From positions 1 to 8,265 of the forward strand of contig JAHWJJ010000190.1 of assembly GCA_019348475.1 (NCBI GenBank): DNA of 8,265 bases, given 5' to 3'. This document shows, piece by piece, positions 1 to 5,725 of the stretch (within the stretch, counting starts at the first letter, position 1; each line of letters starts with the position of its first letter). Below the pieces are notes generated by a model. It was not told the DNA's origin and did not search any database. It was given only the letters and a program-made list of their open reading frames with translations. Origin of the DNA: Gemmatimonadota bacterium. Its GTDB lineage: Bacteria > Gemmatimonadota > Gemmatimonadetes > Longimicrobiales > Longimicrobiaceae. The position numbers and the translations under genes were made by a program.

Positions 1-152
1 AGTGGGAGAAGGTGAGGGACGGCGGAGGAGGCGGCGGGCAGTCCCGCGGCGGGTCGCGGCGAATGGAACTCGGGAACAAAGGATCTCGACACCTGCCGCG
101 GGGTGACATACGTTGACGCGGGTTTGCTTCCCACCGATCGCCAGATTTTCCC

Positions 153-1469
153 ATGAGAATCCCCATCCTACTTCGCCGCGCCGCCGTGCTGGCCGCGCTG
201 CTGCCGATGGCCGCCGGATGCATGTCCGCCGGCAAGCGCTACGAGCAGGGCGTAAAGCTGGAGGAGCGCGGCCGCCCCGTTGAGGCCGCGCGCCGCTACG
301 TGGACGCCCTGCGCCGCGACCCCACCCTGGCCGACGCCCGTGCGCGGCTTCAGGAGAGCGGCCAGCTGGCCGTGGACCAGTACCGGCGGGAATCCGATGC
401 CGCCGCCGCGGCGGGCCAGCACGCCGACGCGGCCGAAGCGCTGCTTCAGCTGGACGCGCTGCGCCGCGATGTGGCCTCGGTGGGCGTGGAGCTGGCCCTT
501 CCGGCCGAATACGCGCAGCACCGGCGCGCGGTGCTGGACGCCGCCATCCACTCCTCCATCGACCAGAGCGCGCGGCTGGCCGAATCCGGGCGGTACACCG
601 ACGCGCTGGGGCGGCTGGAGCGCGTGGCGCGCTGGCAGCCCTCCGCGGCGCAGCGGCGGGACGCGGACCAGGCGCGGCTGGACACGTATTCGTTCTGGAT
701 GGAAAGCGAGTCTGCCGCCGGGCGCCACCGCGGCGCCTACCAGGTGGCGGAGCGCGCGATTTCATCCCTGGGACGGCAGTTTCCCGGGATCGAGCGGCTG
801 GTGGAGGCGCAGCAGTACGCGATCGACGAGGGCACGCTGCGGGTGGCCGTGCTCCCCATGGCGGTTTCGCCGTCCGCGGAACGGGCGCTCTCCGCGTCCT
901 TCCTGCGCGACGTGGAAAACGAGCTGGAAACCGGCGCCTGGGCGCGCCCGCCCGCGTTCGTGGAGGTGGTGGACCCGCGCGAGGTGCGCCGCGAGGCCCG
1001 GCGGTTCGACCTGGACGACCTGGGCTACACCTCCGAGGCGGCGCGGCTGGGGCGGGCCGTGGGCGCCGACCTGGTGGTGATGCTGGAGGTGGACAGCGCG
1101 GCGGTCACCGAGCCGGACCCCACGCGCGAGCGCCGCGCCGTGCGCACCCGGTCCGGGGCGGACACGGCGTACGTGGTGCGCTCCGGCCGTCGCGAGGGGT
1201 GGGCGCGGGTGCGGTACGTGGTGGTGTCGGTGCCGGACCGGCGCATCCTGACGCGCGACTTCGTGGCGCCGCGGGCTTCGCGCCCCTACCGCGAGGCACA
1301 GTACACCGGCGACTGGCGCCAACTGCTGCTTTCCGACGAAGACCGCCGCCTGTTCGACGCCACCCGCCGCGACGACGGGCGCGCCAACCTGATGCTGGAC
1401 CTGTCGCGCCAGCTCGCGGACCAGCTTTCGCGCGAGGTGTACGAACGCGTGCTGGCACAGGTGCGGTAA
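153..1469 (+). CDS. TPR-containing lipoprotein with CsgG/LpoB-like C-terminal domain
   Basis: Predicted 438-residue lipoprotein. Residues 1-23 form a lipoprotein signal: an RR pair in the n-region, a hydrophobic stretch, and lipobox AAGC with Cys23 as the lipidated residue. Residues about 27-210 are Ala/Arg-rich helical hairpins of TPR type, for example the stretches near 30-60, 85-107 and 137-165 with the pattern AxxxxxxGRYxxALxxLxxxxxxxP. From residue 228 (LRVAVLPM) to about 345 the pattern changes to alternating strands and helices, including LGRAVGADLVVMLEV. This resembles the nucleotide-binding-like fold of CsgG, LpoB and FlgT-type periplasmic proteins. The likely location is the periplasmic face of a membrane, perhaps as an assembly or secretion accessory factor; the exact role is unknown. 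The ATG at 153 is chosen because it places the signal peptide correctly, although no good Shine-Dalgarno precedes it. A TTGACG at 113-118 could be a -35 element, but no clear -10 follows. The gene is convergent with the next one. Confidence 0.85.
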   Translation: MRIPILLRRAAVLAALLPMAAGCMSAGKRYEQGVKLEERGRPVEAARRYVDALRRDPTLADARARLQESGQLAVDQYRRESDAAAAAGQHADAAEALLQLDALRRDVASVGVELALPAEYAQHRRAVLDAAIHSSIDQSARLAESGRYTDALGRLERVARWQPSAAQRRDADQARLDTYSFWMESESAAGRHRGAYQVAERAISSLGRQFPGIERLVEAQQYAIDEGTLRVAVLPMAVSPSAERALSASFLRDVENELETGAWARPPAFVEVVDPREVRREARRFDLDDLGYTSEAARLGRAVGADLVVMLEVDSAAVTEPDPTRERRAVRTRSGADTAYVVRSGRREGWARVRYVVVSVPDRRILTRDFVAPRASRPYREAQYTGDWRQLLLSDEDRRLFDATRRDDGRANLMLDLSRQLADQLSREVYERVLAQVR

Positions 1470-1499
1470 ATCGCTGGGTGTCCGCCAAAAGGATGGGCC

Positions 1500-1531
1500 G
1501 AAGCCGCGAACCTCCCGGGGTTCGCGGCTTC
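1500..1531 (+). terminator. Hairpin terminator after the TPR lipoprotein gene
   Basis: A perfect 13-bp stem (GAAGCCGCGAACC at 1500-1512 paired with GGTTCGCGGCTTC at 1519-1531) encloses a 6-base loop. It is followed by the T-rich stretch GTCGTTTGTT. It lies about 30 bases after the stop codon at 1469. The structure fits an intrinsic terminator with an imperfect U tract. Confidence 0.7.
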
Positions 1532-1581
1532 GTCGTTTGTTCCGGGGGAGTTCGCTCGCGAACGGGACGGGGCTCCGCGCC

Positions 1582-1622
1582 GGAGCGGCTAAAGCCGCCG
1601 TGCGGACTTTGCGATTTCAACC
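1582..1622. repeat. Truncated first copy of the intergenic palindromic repeat
   Basis: The 18-mer GGAGCGGCTAAAGCCGCC (1582-1599) recurs exactly at 1700-1717 and 1926-1943. Here it is followed after only about 23 bases by the GCGAAT palindrome that opens the first full unit. The middle of the unit, including the AAGCCCCGC hairpin, is missing. This may be a compact variant of the element or a deleted copy. Confidence 0.65.
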
Positions 1623-1849
1623 GCGAATCCATTCGCTCCGGCCAGGGCTTCCCCAGGGCCGAGAGCCGGCGTCTGGTGCAGCACGGCGCAACTCGCGCGG
1701 GAGCGGCTAAAGCCGCCGCAACGACGGCGGTAAGCCCCGCAAACTGGGCGGGGCTTCAACTGCACTCGGCAGAGGTGCCGCCTCCCTGGCCGAACCTGCC
1801 GCGCGCAGTCCGCGCAGGCGGCGCGCAGGCGGACTCGCCATTTTCCAGC
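1623..1849. repeat. Intergenic palindromic tandem repeat, unit 1 (227 bp)
   Basis: First full unit of a direct tandem repeat in the space between two convergent genes. In order it contains four palindromes: GCGAATCCATTCGC (1623-1636); GCGGCTAAAGCCGC within 1700-1717; a hairpin with arms AAGCCCCGC and GCGGGGCTT (1732-1756); and a GCGCG/CGCGC hairpin near 1801-1815. Long blocks are identical in unit 2, including the runs around 1668-1725 and 1755-1790. No convincing coding frame was seen; open frames across it carry Ala/Arg/Pro-rich translations typical of high-GC shadow frames. Confidence 0.8.
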
Positions 1850-2054
1850 GCGAATTCATTCGCTCCGGCCAGGGCTTCCTCACCCGAGGGCCCGGCGTCT
1901 GGTGCAGCACGGCGCAACTCGCGCGGGAGCGGCTAAAGCCGCCGCAACGATTGCGGTAAGCCCCGCAAACTGGCGGGGCTTCAACTGCACTCGGCAGAGG
2001 TGCCGCCTCCCTGGCCGGACCTGGCGCGCGCAGTCCGCGCAGGCGCGTCCACAG
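1850..2054. repeat. Intergenic palindromic tandem repeat, unit 2 (205 bp)
   Basis: Second unit of the tandem array, beginning with GCGAATTCATTCGC (1850-1863). It carries the same palindromes in the same order: GCGGCTAAAGCCGC within 1926-1943, the AAGCCCCGC/GCGGGGCTT hairpin at 1958-1981, and the GCGCG/CGCGC hairpin near 2026-2041. It is about 22 bp shorter than unit 1, mainly because a GC-rich stretch near the end of unit 1 is absent. Length differences of this kind suggest decay or slippage after duplication. Confidence 0.8.
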
Positions 2055-2090
2055 GCGAATTCATTCGCTCGGGCTTGGGTCTCGCGCGCG
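2055..2090. repeat. Partial third copy of the palindromic repeat
   Basis: GCGAATTCATTCGCTC repeats the opening palindrome of unit 2. Similarity then fades within about 20 bases, so the array ends here as a partial copy. The remaining bases up to the stop codon of the next gene (2160) show nothing else I can name. Confidence 0.6.
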
Positions 2091-2159
2091 TCGTTGGCGG
2101 CTGGGGTTTCGCCGCGGTAGGCGGCTCGCCAGAGCGTGAAGGAGCACCCGCCCTTCCCG

Positions 2160-2594
2160 TTACCCCCGCGTCACCCGGAGGCGGACTACGTAGCTCTCCT
2201 CGTCCGGCGGGCCCGCGGCCGTGGGGCGCGGCTGCAGATCCACCACCTCCACGACGTAGCCCTCGTGGGCCACGCGGCGGCGGCCGGTGGTGGTGTTCAG
2301 CTCGACGGTGCGCGTGGCCTCGCCGCGCTCCTGCAGGATCAGCCCCACCAGGGCGTTGCCCGCCGTGACGCACTGCGCGTCCGCGGGGCAGCGCGAGTCC
2401 TCCATCACCCGCCCGAAACCGATGGCCAGGCGCTCCTCGTCAAAGGTGCGCGTCTGGCCCAGCGGGATCTCCACCTGCTGGTTTTCGTCCGTCCCCGGCA
2501 CGGGACCGGTGCGAAAGGTGTTGATGCACCCCGCAGCCAGCGGCAGCGCGAGCAGAAGCGCGCCCATCGTGCGGCGGCGGTGGCATGGGGTCAT
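2160..2594 (-). CDS. Small lipoprotein of unknown function with conserved Cys pair
   Basis: With the ATG at 2594 the product is 144 residues. It starts with a textbook lipoprotein signal: HRRR n-region, hydrophobic GALLLALPL, lipobox LAAGC with Cys23. The mature part is short and strand-rich. It contains DSRCPADAQCVTAGNA (about 67-81), a Cys-x5-Cys arrangement I recognise from uncharacterised lipoproteins of Bacteroidota and Gemmatimonadota, where the second Cys usually precedes a W/T-AGNA stretch. It ends with a VVEVVDLQPRP...YVVRLRV strand pair typical of a small beta-sandwich. The frame stays open upstream to 2696, but the extra residues would bury the signal peptide, so the internal start is preferred. 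No strong Shine-Dalgarno is visible at any candidate start. Function unknown. Confidence 0.75.
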   Translation of the reverse strand: MTPCHRRRTMGALLLALPLAAGCINTFRTGPVPGTDENQQVEIPLGQTRTFDEERLAIGFGRVMEDSRCPADAQCVTAGNALVGLILQERGEATRTVELNTTTGRRRVAHEGYVVEVVDLQPRPTAAGPPDEESYVVRLRVTRG

Positions 2595-2849
2595 CCGCGG
2601 GCGCACGTCATCGGGTCGGTTCATCGGTCGCATGGTCGTGGAGGTGATCTGGATCCCGCGCTGCCGTCCATCCGCACAGCAAATCCCGTCCCTCATCCAC
2701 CGTGACCGCCATGCGCGGGCGTCCGCCGGCTTCTGTATGACCGGGCTGCATCTCTCGTGTAGTTGAAGGTCGCGGACAGCGGGGACCTGCGCCCTCGTGC
2801 AGGCGCTCCCGAGAAAAGCAGGGCTTGCACCTGCCTCCGCCGGAACCGC

Positions 2850-4754
2850 TCACTTGAACACCCTGTCGACGTCCTCGGCGGGCGCCACGATGGCGCCGCT
2901 CGCGAAGTAGTGGTAGCCGCTTTTGGAGCCCACCGCCCACGACTCCAGGTCGGTCTGTTCGATCACGTCCACGCTGCTGCTCGGCTCCTCCCAGTGCACC
3001 TCGATGACCTTGCCGTAGGTGATGACGGTCATGTGGTGTCCGCCGTGCGCCGACAGCACGCCGAACGGAAGCTTCTTGAGCCTGTTCAGACCCGTGACGT
3101 CCCTGGTCGTGGTGCTGGCGGTGCCGGACCTGGGCGCCTCGGGCGCGTAGTTGATCACCGTGTGGTCGATCGACACCCCCGGATACCCCTTCTTTCCGAA
3201 GTTCTTGTAGTACGAGCCCTTCTTTGCGCGGTCCAGGGCGTAGCTCGCCTCGTTGCTCTTCGCTCCGGAGAGTTCCTCTGACGGGATCTGGTAGGCCGGA
3301 TCGGGAGCCCAGTAGATGCCCTTCCACCCGGCCTCGGACTGCAGCGCCGCCTGAACGTCGATCCCCGACAGCCGGTCGCCTCCGCGAGCCGTGGTGTTCT
3401 TGGCGTACCTGGCGCGGACCTTAGCCCAGTCCGCCGCTCGCCCCTGCTGCCTGAAGGTGTCTCCCAGGATCTCCAGGACGATCTGCGTGCAGTCCGTGCG
3501 GGTTGCCCCGGGGGTGGTGGTGCTGCACCGGTTGCCCTCGTACACCCCTTTCCCCGTCTTGAGCACCGCGAGATCGTGGCTGACGTCCTTCAGCCTGGAG
3601 AACGCGCTCGCCACCTCCCCGATCGACTTGCCTGAGCCGGTGGCGGTATCGGCCTCCAGCTTTGCCTTCTGGTCTTCCAGCGCGTCCATGGGGCGCAACT
3701 GGTCCACGGCGGCGATGATGTGGGCGGAGCTGATCTGGACCGCCGCCTTGCGCAGCTCGGCACGCTGTGCTTTGACCAGGCGCTTGAGCCGCGCCAGGAT
3801 GTCCGTCTGGTTGAAGCCGTTCAGGAACACGGCGGCTTCCTTCCACCGTCCGGCCGCGAGCTCCTTTTCGAAGTTGATGTCCAGATACGCCCACCGGGTA
3901 AGCTCCGCGACCTGTGCGCGGTCACCTATCCTGACCAGCGCGCCTTCGTAAATCGAGGCGATCTGGACGCGCGTGAGCTTTTTGAGCCTCGCGAGGATGT
4001 CTTCGCGGTTGAACGCGTTCAGCAGCTCGGCGGCCCTTTGCCAGTCCGCGTCCGCGACGGCTTTTTCGTAGGCCGCGTTCAGCTCGCGCACGCGTTGCGC
4101 TTCGGACACGGCCTGCCGGCTGACCACCTCCGCCCCTGCGGCCCTGCCGGCGCCGTGCTGGACTACGTGGGCCAGCTCGTGCGCGATCAGCCGCCTCCCT
4201 GCGTCCGATCCGGGAGCGAACTGGCCTGCCCCGAACACGACGTGGTGGCCGACGGTGTAGGCGTGCGCCTGCACGGCGCGGGCGCCGTCGGCCGCGTCCG
4301 GGCCGGCGTGTACCCGAACGCCGCTGAAGTCGCGGCCGAACCGCGGCTCGAACCAGGCGCGGACCGCCTGCGGCAGGGGCTGTCCCCCCTCCCCCGCGGC
4401 GTGGATGGCCGTCTGCACGTCCAGCCCCGCTCCCGGCGCCGCGGCGGGGATCGCCCGGGCCTGAACGGCCGCCTCGCCCGCGCCGCCGCACACCGCGCCG
4501 GCGGCGGCGTCCGCCTCGCGCTCCAGCGGGCTCTGCGGAGAATCGACCAGCGCCTTGCGCTGGATGCTCCTGACCGGCACACCGGCGAAGTCGCCATGGA
4601 CGCGCGGCACGGCGGCCGGCGCGGATGCCGCGCCTACCCGGGAATGCGGACCATGCGCGGCAGTCGGGACCGGCGCAGCGTGGGCCCGCTGCGCTCCCTC
4701 GGTGCCGCGGGAACGGTGGGATCGGCGATGGACCCTCGATTCGAATGCACCCAT
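2850..4754 (-). CDS. DUF4157 protein with C-terminal cysteine-hydrolase-like domain (putative toxin/effector)
   Basis: About 634 residues from the ATG at 4754. A GTG at 4793 would add 13; neither start has a strong Shine-Dalgarno. Residues 1-110 are Arg/Ala/Pro-rich and probably disordered. Residues about 126-200 are the DUF4157 domain: PLPQAVRAWFEPRFGRDFSG, VRVHAG, and HELAHVVQH at 192-200, a zinc-type HExxH motif. DUF4157 is known as a hallmark of proteins linked to extracellular contractile injection systems and other toxin delivery. Two helical repeats follow (about 227-277 and 294-342), each with W(K/Q)xAAxxLNxFNxxDILARLK. The C-terminal third has TDCTQIVLEIL (Cys422), HGGHHMTVI (His570, 573, 574) and VIEVHWEE (His587). 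This Cys-then-His order with a following polar residue fits an NlpC/P60- or papain-like cysteine hydrolase. That fold is inferred from motifs only. The substrate could be peptidoglycan or protein. No immunity gene or eCIS structural gene is visible. Confidence 0.85.
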   Translation of the reverse strand: MGAFESRVHRRSHRSRGTEGAQRAHAAPVPTAAHGPHSRVGAASAPAAVPRVHGDFAGVPVRSIQRKALVDSPQSPLEREADAAAGAVCGGAGEAAVQARAIPAAAPGAGLDVQTAIHAAGEGGQPLPQAVRAWFEPRFGRDFSGVRVHAGPDAADGARAVQAHAYTVGHHVVFGAGQFAPGSDAGRRLIAHELAHVVQHGAGRAAGAEVVSRQAVSEAQRVRELNAAYEKAVADADWQRAAELLNAFNREDILARLKKLTRVQIASIYEGALVRIGDRAQVAELTRWAYLDINFEKELAAGRWKEAAVFLNGFNQTDILARLKRLVKAQRAELRKAAVQISSAHIIAAVDQLRPMDALEDQKAKLEADTATGSGKSIGEVASAFSRLKDVSHDLAVLKTGKGVYEGNRCSTTTPGATRTDCTQIVLEILGDTFRQQGRAADWAKVRARYAKNTTARGGDRLSGIDVQAALQSEAGWKGIYWAPDPAYQIPSEELSGAKSNEASYALDRAKKGSYYKNFGKKGYPGVSIDHTVINYAPEAPRSGTASTTTRDVTGLNRLKKLPFGVLSAHGGHHMTVITYGKVIEVHWEEPSSSVDVIEQTDLESWAVGSKSGYHYFASGAIVAPAEDVDRVFK

Positions 4755-4895
4755 GAGCGATCTCGTCACGAACGCCGGTGGGGTAGGTTGCACCGCCTGC
4801 GCCTGGGGCGAAACGGGGTGCGGAAGGCAGCCGGCGCAGGACGCAGCCCCGCGCCTGAATGGGCGTGGCGATCGGCCTGCCGGCCTGAACGATCA

Positions 4896-4920
4896 TTGCC
4901 TTCCGCCGCCCGAAAGGCAA
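4896..4920. promoter_or_regulatory. Inverted repeat in the leader of the DUF4157 gene
   Basis: TTGCCTT (4896-4902) and AAGGCAA (4914-4920) form 7-bp arms around an 11-base spacer. It lies about 140 bases upstream of the likely start of the DUF4157 gene. It could form a hairpin in the leader RNA or be a protein-binding site. There is no U tract, so it is not a terminator. Confidence 0.35.
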
Positions 4921-4934
4921 GCATCGTCGGATAC

Positions 4935-4953
4935 GGAGGTCGACGCGACCTCC
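4935..4953. promoter_or_regulatory. 19-bp operator-like palindrome upstream of the DUF4157 gene
   Basis: GGAGGTCG (4935-4942) and CGACCTCC (4946-4953) are perfect 8-bp inverted arms around the 3-base centre ACG. The site is about 180 bases upstream of the DUF4157 gene and just beyond the terminator of the peptide genes. This is where a promoter for the DUF4157 gene would be expected. Its length and symmetry fit a binding site for a dimeric regulator. No clear -35/-10 pair was identified beside it. The rest of the roughly 370 bases between the two transcription units shows no coding frame I would support. Confidence 0.4.
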
Positions 4954-5036
4954 ACACGGTCGACGGTCGGGGGGTTGTCGCACCCGCGGGCCGGACGAGT
5001 TCAATCGGTTCGAAGAGCCGCTGCCGCCTGGCGAAA

Positions 5037-5060
5037 GGGCGCCGCACAGCGCGGCGCCCC
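5037..5060 (-). terminator. Intrinsic terminator after the peptide genes
   Basis: Read on the minus strand, a 9-bp stem GGGCGCCGC/GCGGCGCCC with a 5-base loop is followed by TTTCG. It lies about 65 bases after the stop codon of the second peptide gene and separates the peptide genes from the DUF4157 gene. The T run is short, so termination may be partial. Confidence 0.6.
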
Positions 5061-5125
5061 TCACCGACGGGACCGGCTGCTCCGCGTTGCCCGCGCCGAT
5101 CCACGTGGTCCTGCCGTGCTGCCGC

Positions 5126-5299
5126 TCAATCGGCCTGGCAGGGCAGGACCACGGAGTCGCCGCAGGTAAAGGTGACGCAGTAGGGCGGCAGCGTCTTCCC
5201 GGCATCCGCCCCCACGACGGTTCCGCGCGCCTGCTGCGGGTCAGCCGTCGGGAAGCTCTCTACCTTCAGCGCCTCGACGTCCAGCATCAGCTTCTTCAT
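5126..5299 (-). CDS. RiPP-like precursor peptide, pinensin-type leader (copy 1)
   Basis: 57 residues beginning MKKLMLDVEALKVESFPT. The KL.LD...L.VESF.T pattern matches the leader of pinensin-family lanthipeptide precursors, which are ribosomally made and then modified at Cys and Ser/Thr. After a GTVVG stretch, the likely core is YCVTFTCGDSVVLPC, with Cys at 41, 46 and 54 and several Thr/Ser that could be dehydrated and joined to Cys. A strong Shine-Dalgarno (GGAGGGG) sits a few bases before the ATG at 5299, which fixes the start. It is 42/57 identical to the neighbouring copy, with the core motif CVTFTCGDS invariant. No LanB, LanC, LanM, protease or transporter gene is in the window, so the modification enzymes must lie elsewhere if they exist. 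Alternatively, the Cys residues could form disulfides or bind metal without lanthionine chemistry. The leader match is strong; the product is inferred. Confidence 0.8.
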   Translation of the reverse strand: MKKLMLDVEALKVESFPTADPQQARGTVVGADAGKTLPPYCVTFTCGDSVVLPCQAD

Positions 5300-5331
5300 C
5301 GTCCCCTCCGGGTTACGGATCCCAGTCCTCC

Positions 5332-5350
5332 GCCGCCGGCGAACGGCGGC
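5332..5350 (-). other. Stem-loop between the two peptide genes
   Basis: On the minus strand, GCCGCCG and CGGCGGC form a 7-bp stem around TTCGC, in the 61-base gap between the two peptide genes. There is no T tract. It may stabilise or divide the joint transcript, giving the two peptides different dosage. Confidence 0.4.
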
Positions 5351-5360
5351 AGATCGAGGT

Positions 5361-5534
5361 TCAGTCCGCCCGGCAGGGCCGGACCTCCGAATCGCCGCAG
5401 GTGAAGGTGACGCAGTACAGCGGCAGCGTCTCGGTGCTGGCGGCACCGATCACCGTCCCGCGCGCCGGCTGCGGGTCGGCCGTCCGGAAGCTCTCCACCT
5501 CCAGCGCGTCGAGGTCCAGGATCAACTTCTTCAT
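5361..5534 (-). CDS. RiPP-like precursor peptide, pinensin-type leader (copy 2)
   Basis: 57 residues beginning MKKLILDLDALEVESFRT, with the same leader pattern as the neighbouring copy. It is the first gene of the pair in the direction of transcription. Conserved features are GTVIG before the core and YCVTFTCGDSEVRPC at the C-terminus, with Cys at 41, 46 and 54. The 15 differences from copy 1 cluster in residues 29-39 and at 50, 52 and 55, so the core keeps its Cys/Thr pattern while flanking residues vary. A Shine-Dalgarno (GGAGGGG) precedes the ATG at 5534. The upstream leader is GC-rich and contains the small palindrome GTAACCCGTTAC (5598-5609), a possible regulator site. Longer in-frame extensions exist upstream but would lack the conserved leader start, so they are rejected. 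Same caveats as for copy 1: the modification enzymes are not in view. Confidence 0.8.
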   Translation of the reverse strand: MKKLILDLDALEVESFRTADPQPARGTVIGAASTETLPLYCVTFTCGDSEVRPCRAD

Positions 5535-5597
5535 CTTCCCCTCCGGATACGGTTGTCTCGCGTGGCGCCGTGCCTGCTCCGCACGGCGGCGGAAGCC

Positions 5598-5609
5598 GTA
5601 ACCCGTTAC
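5598..5609. promoter_or_regulatory. Short palindrome upstream of the peptide genes
   Basis: GTAAC-CC-GTTAC is a perfect inverted repeat with 5-bp arms, about 65 bases before the start of the first peptide gene. It could be a regulator half-site pair. It is short enough to occur by chance. Confidence 0.25.
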
Positions 5610-5669
5610 AAGAAACAGACCTACCGACACGGGGGACGCATCGGACGACGCCCGTTGCGGCAAACGGCA

Positions 5670-5696
5670 GGGGGCGCCGCAACCCGCGGCGCCCCC
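5670..5696 (-). terminator. Terminator after the 3-hydroxybutyryl-CoA dehydrogenase gene
   Basis: A perfect 11-bp stem (GGGGGCGCCGC at 5670-5680 and GCGGCGCCCCC at 5686-5696) with a 5-base loop lies 30 bases beyond the dehydrogenase stop codon. On the minus strand it is followed by TGCCGTTTGCC, so the U tract is weak. It separates the metabolic block from the peptide genes. Confidence 0.6.
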
Positions 5697-5725
5697 TTGT
5701 CCTGCTACGAAGCGGCCTCGCCCGC

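Noticed and set aside
1..152. Possible gene end or promoter at the left edge
   Set aside because: No motif-bearing frame was seen. TTGACG at 113-118 lacks a matching -10 element at the usual spacing, so no promoter is called.
1199..1936. Long plus-strand open frame running from the lipoprotein gene across the repeat array
   Set aside because: Its translation is Arg/Pro/Ala-rich without family motifs, it overlaps the real gene in another frame, and it crosses the terminator and the palindromic repeats. It is a high-GC shadow frame.
1582..2090. CRISPR array
   Set aside because: Units of 205-227 bp without short regular repeats and unique spacers do not fit CRISPR.
2697..2849. Immunity gene or terminator after the DUF4157 gene
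   Set aside because: The gap is about 150 bases, with no start plus Shine-Dalgarno plus plausible small frame, and only a weak 5-bp inverted repeat.
4794..5036. Third precursor peptide between the DUF4157 gene and the terminator
   Set aside because: No VESF-type leader or Cys-rich core was found in the minus-strand frames of this stretch.
3720..5183. 487-codon plus-strand open frame opposite the DUF4157 gene
   Set aside because: It lies antisense to a gene with clear domain motifs, and its own translation shows none. Stop-free antisense frames are expected at this GC content.
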